Positions 7,676 through 17,386 are shown, counted from the first letter of the stretch. The stretch: DNA of 36,800 nt from CAUTVF01 sp963541805 (GCA_963541805.1 CAUTVF010000002.1:1-36800); one strand, 5' to 3'. The notes: generated by a model from the sequence alone, not told the origin. A program made the numbers and translations.

Positions 7676-9110
7676 ATTTTGAATTTTTAAATATTTGGAG
7701 TAAAGAATTATAGAATTTATGAATTTCTTTTGGAGTATTTGCTTTAAAAAATTCGAAATTGTCAATCGAATCAATCACCTTGCTTGCAGAAATTGCACTC
7801 GAATTTCTCGGAGTTTCAACGACTTTTACTCCAGGTAAATATTTTGCAACTTGATTGGAATAGTCCTCAAATCGATCAGTTCCGCATAAAATAACATTTA
7901 TATTAATTGGACATTTACTAACAATACTTGGCAAATATCCAGAATTTACATTTATAATGTCAATACTTGGGAATGCTGCTTTTAGCATTTGATTTCTAAT
8001 AATTTCATAATTTTTTGTTTCCTTATTTGAAACAAGTGCAATTACTCCGCCATCATATTTTTTTAATCCATTTTTAATAATATCATAGTGAGCGTTTGTT
8101 AAAATTCTCATTTTACCTAAAAATAAGAAATTATTATTTCCCTCAAAATGCTGAATTAATTTCTTTTTTGCTAAACTTTGAATATCGTCTTTTATTTGAG
8201 TTAAATTTTTCTTTGGATGCTGAAACGTTATTTTATAATTCTTTATTGCATTTGAAAGGTTTATGAGCGAGTCAGAAATTTGACCTTTTAGCGGAATTCC
8301 ATTCAATAATAAATCTGCCGATTTCCCAACAAAATTCCAATAATCAGATTCTGTTGTAGAATCGGCTCTCCATTTGTCTTTTATAATTGCTCTTGCTGCT
8401 TGATCGACTTGATAAGATTGTTGAATTTTGACTTTATAATTTGGATAATTTAAAACAACACCTTCTTCCTTGCCTCCAAATTTTGAATCCAAATCAAGCA
8501 ATATTTTTGAAACTTCTGATATGAATTCCAAACAACTTTCATATGAATCTAAATCCAATTTAACTTTGCATTTAAAATCTTTTAAGAAGCCCTCAAAAAC
8601 AACCGGAGGTTCCGGAATTCTAAGTATTTTAGAATATTGACTTCTTAATGCAGTTTCAAATCCAGAAGCATTTGATTTTACAATACCATTTGAAATTCTG
8701 ATTGAACTGCTTGAATAAGCAAGAATTGTTAGGCCGTGTTTTGAATAATTTGAACTGAGAGTCGGCTTCTTCATTGCGAATTCACAAAATATTTCTGTAT
8801 TTATTGGAATTGATTTATAATTTGAAATTGTTTTTAAATGATCAAAAATTAATTTAAATTGTGAATTAGCAATTGAGCTAGTTCGGATTTCAGAATCAGT
8901 TGAATAACTATATTCATTTGGATATTGAATCTGCCCTTTATATGCAACAATAAAATCTTTTAATGGATTTCCAGAATTATCAATATGGTATAGTGATATT
9001 TTAACACCATCTATTTTTTGCTCGATTTTTACTGGATTTGTCAGTAGTTCAATAACTTTTTTATAATTATTTAAATAATTTGAAATAGGTTTAATCGAAA
9101 TATCGAGCAT
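7671..9110 (-). CDS. fusion of a ligase-like nucleotidyltransferase and a HIGH-type adenylyl/cytidylyltransferase
   Basis: The 479-residue protein has two apparent catalytic halves. The N-terminal half shows ATP/NAD-dependent ligase motifs: IEQKIDGVKI with the KxDG nucleophile (K32-I-D-G35), an acidic EIFCEF strand (106-111), EEGVVL (215-220, motif IV) and YKVKIQ (225-230, motif V). The C-terminal half has the nucleotidyltransferase motif FLGKMRILTNAHYDII (T338-N-A-H341 in place of HxGH), ILCGTDR (407-413) and SSAISASKVI (437-446, like the ISxTxxR motif). T in the first position also occurs in other phage members of this family. Possible roles are RNA/DNA repair coupled to NAD or nucleotide metabolism, or RNA end modification. 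It stands alone between hairpin repeat copy 2 and the lysin gene. Confidence 0.7.
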   Translation of the reverse strand: MLDISIKPISNYLNNYKKVIELLTNPVKIEQKIDGVKISLYHIDNSGNPLKDFIVAYKGQIQYPNEYSYSTDSEIRTSSIANSQFKLIFDHLKTISNYKSIPINTEIFCEFAMKKPTLSSNYSKHGLTILAYSSSSIRISNGIVKSNASGFETALRSQYSKILRIPEPPVVFEGFLKDFKCKVKLDLDSYESCLEFISEVSKILLDLDSKFGGKEEGVVLNYPNYKVKIQQSYQVDQAARAIIKDKWRADSTTESDYWNFVGKSADLLLNGIPLKGQISDSLINLSNAIKNYKITFQHPKKNLTQIKDDIQSLAKKKLIQHFEGNNNFLFLGKMRILTNAHYDIIKNGLKKYDGGVIALVSNKETKNYEIIRNQMLKAAFPSIDIINVNSGYLPSIVSKCPININVILCGTDRFEDYSNQVAKYLPGVKVVETPRNSSAISASKVIDSIDNFEFFKANTPKEIHKFYNSLLQIFKNSKS

Positions 9111-9136
9111 TTAAAATCCTGGAAATTTTAAATTAT

Positions 9137-9790
9137 TTATTCAAATGTAAATAATTGTGCAACTCTATAATATATTTTCTTATGATAACCTGCAGTTTGG
9201 GAACCATAATAACGCATAAGCATTGATTCGGTAATATTTTTTGCTTTTGGTAATTTTGGTAATTTTTTAAGTTCATTTAAAATAAAGGCAGAGGCAGCAA
9301 CATTTGCTTCTATTTCAAACAAATCGGATCTTATTTTAGCAATGTTAGCATTTCTAAGTTTAGTTCCCCAAAATTCCCATACAACTCCGCCAAGACCAAC
9401 TGCTTTTATTTTCTTATTTAGGCTTTTGATATATGTCGAATTGTGCTCGATCTTTGGATGCATTTCTGATTCTGTTTTTAAAACAGCATAAAGAATACAA
9501 GGATCAACATCATAAATATCACTATATTTGAATATACTTGACATTATTTCGGATTTTTCGGATTTTGATAAATGATTATAAGAATCCAAGTCAGATTGCA
9601 TTGCGACTTGATAATTTTTTGTGAAATCAATATAATTCTCGTAATATGCATTTTTTAATGCGAGAAAAGCGAGATCAAGTTTAATAGTATTATTATGCGT
9701 AGTCTCTGGAACTGATGCAATTGAGAGTTTTACAAAGACGCATAATATAATTATTAAAACGCCTAAAACTCCGTAATTGATTTTACTCAT
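9137..9790 (-). CDS. membrane-anchored lytic transglycosylase (SLT-like), candidate endolysin
   Basis: The 217-residue protein begins with a hydrophobic segment (residues 7-26, GVLGVLIIILCVFVKLSIAS) that is either a signal anchor or a cleavable signal. The soluble part has the SLT/goose-lysozyme pattern: PCILYAVLKTESEMHP with a probable catalytic Glu in KTES, then KAVGLGGVVWEFWG in the place of the GLMQ loop, FEIEANVAASAFILNEL, and a MLMRYYGSQTAGYHKKI ending. It would cleave peptidoglycan glycan strands. With the adjacent tiny membrane proteins it suggests a SAR-type lysis system. It has its own ribosome site AAAAGGA and late-type box (9813-9820). Alternative: a virion-associated cell-wall hydrolase. 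Confidence 0.75.
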   Translation of the reverse strand: MSKINYGVLGVLIIILCVFVKLSIASVPETTHNNTIKLDLAFLALKNAYYENYIDFTKNYQVAMQSDLDSYNHLSKSEKSEIMSSIFKYSDIYDVDPCILYAVLKTESEMHPKIEHNSTYIKSLNKKIKAVGLGGVVWEFWGTKLRNANIAKIRSDLFEIEANVAASAFILNELKKLPKLPKAKNITESMLMRYYGSQTAGYHKKIYYRVAQLFTFE

Positions 9791-9812
9791 TTTAGGTATT
9801 TCCTTTTAAAAC

Positions 9813-9820
9813 TATTTATT
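9813..9820 (-). promoter_or_regulatory. T4-late-type promoter box AATAAATA
   Basis: The minus strand reads AATAAATAG 23 bp upstream of the transglycosylase start, with AAAAGGA between. It matches the set of late-type boxes in this window and would allow lysin expression independent of the genes upstream. Confidence 0.45.
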
Positions 9821-9961
9821 TTTTGTATTTTTAAATATTACAAAATTGCTTTGTATATTTTAAAATTAACAAAAATTCAATGTAACTTGAAATGTTTGTC
9901 AATTTTAAATTTTTAAGAATGCAAAAATATAACAAAATTGCTTCATAGAAAGGGCATTTTG

Positions 9962-10261
9962 TCAATCCCAAAACTTATTTAAATTATCGCGATAAAGATT
10001 CCAGAAGTTTTTCCAACGAACTTCACACTCTTCAGCAGATCCTTCTAAATCGATTATTTTTTCAAGCATTTCAATTAATTCGTTAATTGTTACCAAATCG
10101 TTTTCAAAACCTTCATAGTGGCATTTATTCCAATAATCGCGTTTTATTTTAAGTTGAACTAGTAGTAAGTCCAAATCAAATCCATAATCATACCAACGGT
10201 AACTCCAAATGACTTTGAAAAATCGTTTAAGCATTTTTAAGCTATCAAAGAATTGCTGCAA
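9962..10261 (-). CDS. unidentified small phage protein with TTG start
   Basis: The 99-residue protein starts at TTG 10261, supported by a TAGGAG ribosome site six bases upstream; no ATG would give a better start. It is helical and rich in Trp and aromatics (SYRWYDYGFDLDLLLVQLKIKRDYW, with a C-terminal WKNFWNLYRDNLNKFW). The WxYRxxDYxxxLxLL pattern is one I associate with uncharacterised T4-type phage proteins. Its first 17 bases overlap the end of the small membrane protein gene at 10245-10424, implying coupled translation. Confidence 0.6.
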   Translation of the reverse strand: MQQFFDSLKMLKRFFKVIWSYRWYDYGFDLDLLLVQLKIKRDYWNKCHYEGFENDLVTINELIEMLEKIIDLEGSAEECEVRWKNFWNLYRDNLNKFWD

Positions 10262-10424
10262 TTTGAACTCCTATTTTAAGAAGTGCAAAGAAAAAAGTTG
10301 TCATTATAAGCATATTTAATATTAATACTATAAAAGTATTTTTAATTTCAAGAACCAATAACTGCGCAACAAATAATGCAAAGGATATAAAAACCAAAAT
10401 AAAAATATAAGCAAATAGTAACAT
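10245..10424 (-). CDS. 59-residue two-helix membrane protein, candidate holin
   Basis: ATG at 10424 behind AAAAGGATTTTGAA. The product is almost wholly hydrophobic: LLFAYIFILVFISFALFVAQ, a short turn with a Glu and a Lys (LEIKN), then a second segment TFIVLILNMLIMTTFFFALL, ending KIGVQIAAIL. That is a two-transmembrane hairpin of holin or antiholin size. It is the third of three tiny membrane genes in tandem (10585 to 10245), upstream of the membrane-anchored transglycosylase. No family can be named from sequence; the lysis role is inference from topology and position. Confidence 0.6.
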   Translation of the reverse strand: MLLFAYIFILVFISFALFVAQLLVLEIKNTFIVLILNMLIMTTFFFALLKIGVQIAAIL

Positions 10425-10436
10425 TTCAAAATCCTT

Positions 10437-10505
10437 TTAGAAAACATAAAAACTAAAAATAAGCAGCGCCGCTAAACAAACAAATAAAAGATTCGGCTCA
10501 AGCAT
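10437..10505 (-). CDS. 22-residue single-pass membrane microprotein
   Basis: ATG at 10505 with AAAGGATTAACA upstream, overlapping the end of the previous microprotein gene. The product MLEPNLLFVCLAALLIFSFY plus VF is one hydrophobic helix with one acidic residue at the start. Its stop is followed immediately by the ribosome site of the 59-residue gene. Very short, but the well-spaced ribosome site and tandem arrangement support translation. Confidence 0.45.
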   Translation of the reverse strand: MLEPNLLFVCLAALLIFSFYVF

Positions 10506-10507
10506 TG

Positions 10508-10585
10508 TTAATCCTTTGATGCAGTATAAATTGTAAATAAAACGACAAAAAATGTGCAAATAATTGCAATAGAATTTGTATCCAT
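10508..10585 (-). CDS. 25-residue single-pass membrane microprotein
   Basis: ATG at 10585 behind a strong AAAGAAAGGATTTAAT leader. The product starts MDTNSIAIICTFFVVLFTIY and ends TASKD: an outside-type N-terminus, one hydrophobic helix and a charged tail. It is the first gene after promoter module copy 2, which has a GGTATAAT box at 10609-10616. Its ribosome site is as good as those of large genes in this genome, so I regard it as a real gene. Confidence 0.5.
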   Translation of the reverse strand: MDTNSIAIICTFFVVLFTIYTASKD

Positions 10586-10604
10586 ATTAAATCCTTTCTT
10601 TTGA

Positions 10605-10745
10605 TTGTATTATACCTAAATTTAGCTTAAAAATCACTGAATAAAAATATAGATTTTAAAATAAGTAGACGTAGTGCCTCCAAGATTTAGTTTGATCCCT
10701 TTTGAATATTTATTATATTCAAAAAAAGTTTACTTAATTTTATGC
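10605..10745 (-). promoter_or_regulatory. promoter-leader module copy 2, upstream of the membrane microprotein cluster
   Basis: On the minus strand: GTAAAC, an AT-rich box with TATAATAAATA, then the conserved leader GGGATCAAACTAAATC...GAGGCACTACGTCTAC (10665-10698), then a separate GGTATAAT box (10609-10616) just before the first microprotein. Upstream lies a hairpin with arms built on ATGC/GCAT (about 10740-10760). The ACGTGAAATTTCAG block of copies 1 and 6 is absent here. Confidence 0.55.
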
Positions 10746-10889
10746 CTCGCATTATAAAAGTTAATTTTTTGATTTTTAATTTGGGATTTATAAAAATGCA
10801 AAATTTTACTAATTTTATACTAAAGTATAATTTGAGTAATTTTTTGATTTTTAATACAAGTTTGAATTTTTAAATGGATTTTGATTTTT

Positions 10890-11015
10890 TTTACGGAATT
10901 TAAACGGAGATTTTAAGTGCGTAATTTTTAGAGCACCATACTAGAAATTTTTATTTTATTATATAAATTTATATAATAAAATAAATTTAATTTCCGGTCG
11001 CCTTCAAAAAATACT
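10890..11015. repeat. long AT-rich palindromic intergenic repeat, copy 3
   Basis: The core at 10954-10981 is a perfect 28-bp palindrome (arms TTTTATTATATAAA). Landmarks GAGCACCATACTAGAA on the left and TTTCCGGTCGCC on the right match the other copies. The region 10586-11090 has no other gene: it holds promoter module 2, an ATGC/GCAT hairpin and this repeat, just past the 3' end of the gp8-like gene. Confidence 0.75.
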
Positions 11016-11090
11016 TATGAAATGCATAAGCATAAAATTAGTAATTTTTTGATTTGTAGATTCAAAATTTAGTAGTTAGAATATTGAAAA

Positions 11091-12270
11091 TTAATCAAAT
11101 GAAATATTGTTATAAATTTCGAATTTAAATCGAATTTTATATTTTGTCGGTAATTTGGAAGATTCAGATTCTCCAAGTTCTGGAACTTGTAAATTTAAAT
11201 CTAATTCAGGATTTATATCAAATCTTGCAACACTTAAAAAATCCAATTCAGAAATTGTTACTTTTAATAAGTCATTAAGTTTTAAAAAAATCGGATTTGA
11301 ATTAAAAATATATTTTGTATCTTTTAGTGCAAACGAATCTGGTAACTTTTTTAAATCAGTATGATAAATTTTTGAGCCATTAACACTATAATATAATGTA
11401 TATTCGGCATCAATTTCAATTGTAGATCCAGCCGGAATTTTATTCAAATCCGGATTTATTCGAAATCCATCGGAATCTAAAATTCTAACAATTTCATAAT
11501 TTGAGCTTTTTGAAAGTTTAAAAAATTGAGGCTCAAATACCGCAGTTTCATATAATTTTGGCATTTTAAATATTTCGGATGCAATTGGATCATCAATTCC
11601 AGAATCTGCATAAAATAGTTTTGTATAATCAGTATTTAATGTATCCGCATCCTCGATATCCGTATTCAAATCATTTATACTAATTGGGAATTCGCGAGAT
11701 TCAAAATCAACAGTATCAACATTTAAATCGTCTAATATTTTAAATTGATAAGTTTCATCGAGTTTAGTTGTATCAATAAAATTCTCAAATTTATCAACAG
11801 TGTCATAAATATCAACATATCCTGATTTCCATCCATAAATGCTTTGATAAAATCCTTGCTGAACAAATCCAAAACTATCATAAATTTTTGGAATATTATC
11901 ATTTAATGAAAATGTTATTAGATTTCCAAAGTTTTTATGAAGCTCTCCGTTAATTTCAAAAGTATCATAAATAAAAAGTCCAGAATTTCCAACATATTCA
12001 ACGGAACCGCTAAAATCTAAATTTCTGCCATTTACATTAAAATGTGAAACTACAGGATGATAGTAATGCGCGAATATTTTTTCGGATTCTAAATCTTTTG
12101 AATATTTCACATATCCAGAATTGCGAAACCAAGGATCAAAAGACATTTTAGTTACTTCATTTGACGCAAAATCGGCGCTTTTGAAATCCTTTAAAACTTG
12201 CTTTGCAATTAAATCACTATTAAAATAACTTTCAAGTCTTTTTGAATTTCTAAAATTTATTTGATACCAC
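11091..12270 (-). CDS. 8: baseplate wedge protein gp8-like, with an apparent frame break near its start
   Basis: The uninterrupted frame from ATG 12146 gives 351 residues (MSFDPWFRNSG...), ending FKFEIYNNISFD. Coding sequence clearly continues upstream: removing one base at the AAAA/TTTT run 12252-12255 joins it to GTG 12270, which overlaps the gp7 stop and has an AAGAG ribosome site. The restored N-terminus VVSNKFRNSKRLESYFNS resembles T4 gp8 (VTSKFR...FYNS), and the length (about 392) is close to gp8 (334). ATG 12146 itself has no good ribosome site. The middle is beta-rich and acidic. gp8 forms part of the T4 baseplate wedge with gp6 and gp7, encoded immediately upstream here. The break is probably a homopolymer error or a recent mutation. 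Confidence 0.6.
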
Positions 12271-13832
12271 TATGAATCTCTTGTTGATTTACTATCAAAA
12301 TAGATATCCGGTCTAAAAGTAATCGATTCCATTAATAAATTATTAGAATCTCTTAATTCTATTGTATGATCTGCTGCGTCCAATTTTGGTATTTTAAATT
12401 TACCTGATTTAAATTGAGCTTCTGAAATTTCAAATGTATTTGAATCAATACTTAAGAAAAATGGGAATGTATCCGATTTTTCAATATTTGGAACATAAAA
12501 ATATACGTAATTTTTTAAAATCCTATCAAATATTGGCCTTATTTTATTTCTCGAAAGTCTATAAAGTGCTTTAAAATCAGACGGCTTTAGAGATCCGTTA
12601 ACAACTCGAGTTCCATATGAAACATCAGCAGTCGGGAGTCTATCCATTCCGAGTTTCCAATTTTTTGATCCTACAAAAACATTACCTGCGCCAACAACTA
12701 TTTTATTACCTGCAGTTTCTGCAAGACCAAAATCAAATTGAAATGATACTAAATCTTTTACTGATGTAACAATTTTAGAAGTATATGCAAGCTCAATTGC
12801 GCAATGTTTTGATTCAACTGGATATATTTTCTTTTCTTTAAATGGCTTTGAAGTTCCTAAAGGATAATAAAGAATTAAAGATCTTGGCTTTGAGATTTGA
12901 ACTAATCTTTCTCCGGATTCAAATTCAATTGTCAATGTTTTAACACCTTTTGATTCAACTTTATCAATTGATTTTATTGTATTATTAATGACTAATTTTA
13001 AATCTTCAAAATCCTCAAAAATACTATAAAATTTTCCAAATCTGGTAACATCCTTTTTAATTTTTGAATCGCAAACTATTTTAAGGGATTTTTTATTGTT
13101 ATATAATGTTTCATTTTTAAGACCAGTTTGAAATAAAAATCCAGTATTTGCTTTAAAGTCATCGGTAATGCCAGAATCACAAACAATTCTAAATGTTGTA
13201 ATATCAAATATTTCTTTGCTTAAAAAATAGTCTTTCCATCGAAGCTCATAAATTCTAAAATATATGTAAGCCCATCCAACTGGATGGGACAAAACTTTTA
13301 CGTAACTTTCAAAAATCTCTGGAAGCATTTCGCCTTCGACGATATATTCCAAAACATTTGGGCCTTCGTATATTTTGAATGCATCCGAGGTTTCAAGAAC
13401 TCCTTGTTCTAATGAAAATTTATTAATCAAATGATATATATATTCAATTGAATTAAATGTTCCTTTAGTTTGTCCGAATATTTTCCAAGTTTGGAGCATT
13501 TCTGAATTTAAATAATCAATTACATTGATATCAATTACTAAATCTTGCCATTTTTCATATTTTACGTGCTTATGATATTCTTTTAAAATATCAAGCAATT
13601 TATGATTGTTATTATTATCAGTTATGCACTTGTAAAAATCTGCAGCATATGTTTTTATAATTTCCTCATAAAGAACTGGATTTCCTGAATCAAATAATGC
13701 TTTAATATCAACGGAGACTTTTGAATGTTTCCAAATAAAATCAACGAAAACATCCATTGTATCCTTTATAAGTTTTATATTTTTAAAATTTTCTGGAATT
13801 ATTGCTTTTATTGCTGCTTTTGAATATGCCAT
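12270..13832 (-). CDS. 7: baseplate wedge protein gp7-like
   Basis: The 520-residue protein lies between gp6-like and gp8-like genes, as gp7 does in T4. The N-terminus (AYSKAAIKAIIPENFKNIKLIKDTMDVFVDFIW) resembles phage tail wedge/tail-protein-I type helical starts; the remainder mixes helical and beta segments (HPVGWAYIYFRIYELRWKDYF). It is half the length of T4 gp7 (1032 aa), so the assignment rests mainly on gene order. The start ATG follows the gp6 stop directly (TAAATG), so translation is coupled. The stop TAG overlaps the probable GTG start of gp8. In T4, gp7 links gp6 and gp53 in the wedge; a matching role here is inference. Confidence 0.55.
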   Translation of the reverse strand: MAYSKAAIKAIIPENFKNIKLIKDTMDVFVDFIWKHSKVSVDIKALFDSGNPVLYEEIIKTYAADFYKCITDNNNNHKLLDILKEYHKHVKYEKWQDLVIDINVIDYLNSEMLQTWKIFGQTKGTFNSIEYIYHLINKFSLEQGVLETSDAFKIYEGPNVLEYIVEGEMLPEIFESYVKVLSHPVGWAYIYFRIYELRWKDYFLSKEIFDITTFRIVCDSGITDDFKANTGFLFQTGLKNETLYNNKKSLKIVCDSKIKKDVTRFGKFYSIFEDFEDLKLVINNTIKSIDKVESKGVKTLTIEFESGERLVQISKPRSLILYYPLGTSKPFKEKKIYPVESKHCAIELAYTSKIVTSVKDLVSFQFDFGLAETAGNKIVVGAGNVFVGSKNWKLGMDRLPTADVSYGTRVVNGSLKPSDFKALYRLSRNKIRPIFDRILKNYVYFYVPNIEKSDTFPFFLSIDSNTFEISEAQFKSGKFKIPKLDAADHTIELRDSNNLLMESITFRPDIYFDSKSTRDS

Positions 13833-16800
13833 TTATTTTCTTTCAATAAAATCATCAACATTATCAATAAAGAAATCTTTGAGAACTTCGTAATCAGTTA
13901 AATCATCAAATGTTATTGATCTCAATTTTAATAGTGAATTTCTAATTAATTTAAAGTTATCCGATGGATATTTTAAAATAAAATCCCTATTTGAATTAAC
14001 AACAGAATTTTGTAATTTAATTCTAATGTATGGAATTCTACCATTAAAAATTGTATATACTCCAACTATTTTCGAAGTTTTAAAATCCTTTATTGGGAAT
14101 TTAATATAACTTACTTTGCTAATATTTATAACACTTAATTCTTTCTTATCAATAATATATGGAATTAGATTTTTAATATTTGCATCATTTAATTCAAAAT
14201 CTGGCCCGACTAAACTAGTTACTTTTGATTTAAATTCTTTAGTTGCAGACTCCCATTTTGAATCTTCAATCTTATTGAAATAAGGTTTAGTATCACTAAA
14301 ATTTTTAATATCTGCAATATTACCAAAATCTTTGTGAATTACTTCATAGAGTATAGGCAAATTATCGGTAATTATTTTATTAGAACTATCAAAAATACCT
14401 TCTGGAGGTAAGTCCAAATAAATATATACTCCGCCTGGCCCTTCTTGTATCCTAATATCATATTTTGCTTCTTTTACAAAAACATCAATATTTTCTGAAT
14501 ATGGAACACCATTTGAATCGGTATAATTCAATGTAAAATTCGTCTTATTTGGACTTCTATAATTTTTAAGAATTATATATGGGAATTCATAAGTTAAAAT
14601 ACTATTATTTGGCAAATCAACGGATATTTGGCCTTTATCAGTAGCATAATTGTAAATTAAATTTCTGACATCGAATTTATTTTCATAATTTATAAAAAAT
14701 TGAAGTTCAGTTTTCTTAATTTTTGGAATTCTATCATATGTTTTAATTGGATTATATTCAGTTATATTTGAAAGATTTCTATTATAATATCCTAAACTAT
14801 CGTTTTCAACTGGAATAATTCTATTTAATTTTAATAATTCAGCCGGATAAATTCCAATTGATGCTCCATTTTGACTTTCATAAGTTGCAAGAGTTACTGC
14901 TAATTTTGTATCTCTCAAAACAACTGAAATTACCTTTTGATTTAGCATTTCCTGAGTAATTGAAACAACCTGAGTTTCTCCATTTGCTGTTATCTCAATC
15001 GTATCATTTACTTTTGCTTTTTTGCCAACCCAAATATTAACAATTTTTGAATCTCCGGATTCTTGAATATTATAATAAACATCGTCTAAATCAAAATTTT
15101 TAAATACATTATTTTGGTCTTGAGTAGCTTGTCTTGCTTCTGCTTCTGTTAATTTTGGAGATCCTAAAATTTGATTTTTGTATAGATCATTATTTTTATT
15201 GCCTTTTTCTACTTTATTGCTTTCAAAAATTACCTTATATGAATTAGCAGTCACAACACCAGCAAAATCTGCTCTGTGAATATCAGTATAAATTACAAAA
15301 CCACTCTGAATATCATCATATGTAAGAGTAAAAGTTTTCAAAATTTGTGGAACATTTTGATTTCCGTAAAGGCCATAAACATATATTTTATCACCAATTC
15401 TTGCATAATTTCCGGTAAATATTTTTAATTCGCTTGTTTCCTTATTTGTTTTAACACTATAAAAAATATTTTTATTTTTAAAATTATATAAATTAATATT
15501 TTTTGCAATTAATGAACTTCCGGAATAGCTTCTCAAAACTACCGAAATATCATCAGATACAACAGAATTATCCTTAAAATAAAAAGTTTTAGCATTTGAA
15601 CTAACATCATTTGGGGTTATAGTATATTTAAATTCTTTTTTCTCAACTCCATCAATTATAATTGTTTTATTAAAATAAAATGTAATAATATCACCAATTT
15701 CGGACAATGCAGAAATATTTAAACTAACAATTAAATTTTTTGTAATATCATCGTATTTTTGACTATAAAAACAGTTATCAGTTCTAAAATCTTTAATTTC
15801 CTCAAATTTTTGAGTCTTATTATTTTTATTTAAATTAATTGAAAAATACGGTTTAATTTCAACACCATTAGAAATACCAAGTTTTGTATCGACATATCGG
15901 ACTAAATTTGAAATAACAAACTCACTATCAAAATTTGAATTAGATTTAAAATATTCTTCAATAGTTTCAATTATTTGATTTCTTACCTCAATTTGGCTTA
16001 AATTATTTGGATATCTTTTGACATTAACTCTTAAATCAGTATCAATGTAAATTGGATTTTTAATATTATTACCAAGAGCTGGTAAATTATATTTGTCAAT
16101 TAAATCAATTATTCCGTTATTGTAAACAACTCCGTTTGATACAGAACTTGATGTAAGTTCAGAAATTAGTGGATATCTTTGAATATCCGAATTCCATTTT
16201 GAATCAATATTATATAAATTACTTGGAGTATTTGTGCTTGAATTTACTTTGCTATAGACATAAGTATTCGCGTTTAGATCAACTTCTTTTTCAAAATGCT
16301 CAATTTTATTTCGAACTCTTTTTGGCTTAATTGAAAAATATAGTTCGCCTTTTTGAATAGGATACTCATCCTCGCCGCCCCAAGTTTTAAAAGCTTCAAC
16401 GGAGTTATGAGTTTTTGCAATTGCACCATAATCATAAACAGTAACTGCTCTCGACGCCGAATTATATAGAAGTGGTGCATTATTTTTGATGCTTTCGATA
16501 TCCTCAAAATTTTGTCCTCTTTGGACAAATATATTTGTATTTTTCGTTAAATCAATTTTTGCGAAACTTGCTACATTTGAGCTATTGATACTTGCTGAAT
16601 TTAATGAATCAAAATTTCCGTCGATTCCAGAACTTCTCAAAACATTTACACGAATTCTTGCATTGTTTGGTAAACTATTTCCATAACTGCCAATTTTAAA
16701 ATAAAGGCGGCAATTACCAGTGTTAATATCATCTTTGCGAATATAAAAATTATTAAAATTATCTTTAATATCGACTAAATTTAAACTTCTTTTTTTAAAA

Positions 16801-17370
16801 ACAACTGAATCATAAAAACTTCCAAAATCATCATAATATGTTACGAGAACTTCGCAGCCGTCGTCTTCTACATCAGAAAATGGAATATCGATATATTCGA
16901 ACTTTTCGTTAATTCTATAGTTTAAAAAATCATTGGCAGATGCAAGTAATAATGTTCCTTCTTTAAGTTCAATTTCAATTGAATCTCCAACAGCATTTAC
17001 TTTTTGAACAATATCATCTCCAAAATATGTAAATGTGAGTCCATTTAGATTAAATTGGGTGTGTTTTGGAATTGTAAAAACACCAGTTCTTGTAAATTCA
17101 AGAGTTATTTTTACAATTGCAGATTTTACTTTTGATGCTTCATAACTAAGGATTCTTGCGTCTTGTAAGACATTATCGCGTTTTCTTGCAAGATGAAGTA
17201 TATTTTCATTTATATTGACTGCAGTATTAAAATTAAAAGAACTGAGAGCGTAGCTCAAAATGCTTGTTAATGCAGCAATATTTGATCCGTCATACGGAGC
17301 GTCATATCCGAGTTCTATAAAGCGTTTTGAAATATCTTTATAGATATCATCATTCTTTGATTTTTGCCAT
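13833..17370 (-). CDS. 6: baseplate wedge protein gp6-like, with an apparent frame break near its start
   Basis: An open frame of 1141 residues starts at TTG 17258, but the same frame reads upstream as ISKRFIELGYDAPYDGSNIA and ALTSILSYALSSFNFNTAVN, typical of T4 gp6-type N-termini. An ATG with a late-type box lies at 17370 (MAK...) in another frame. One base too many in the A5/T5 run at 17361-17365 would join them as MAKSKNDDIYKDIS. The N-terminal part then continues with LARKRDNVLQDARILSYEASK, the conserved gp6 helical segment. The C-terminal half has beta-rich GPGGVYIYLDLPPEGIFDSS and a final helical FDDLTDYEVLKDFFIDNVDDF. It is longer than T4 gp6 (660 aa), with probable inserted domains in the middle (residues 450-900). 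Confidence 0.75.
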
Positions 17371-17386
17371 TTTTATACTTTTTATT

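Noticed and set aside
12268..12275. Amber readthrough joining gp7 and gp8 in one 913-residue protein
   Set aside because: The frames on both sides of the TAG are the same, but a GTG start overlapping the TAG and a one-base shift give a better gp8 N-terminus, and no other gene in the window shows in-frame TAG interruptions.
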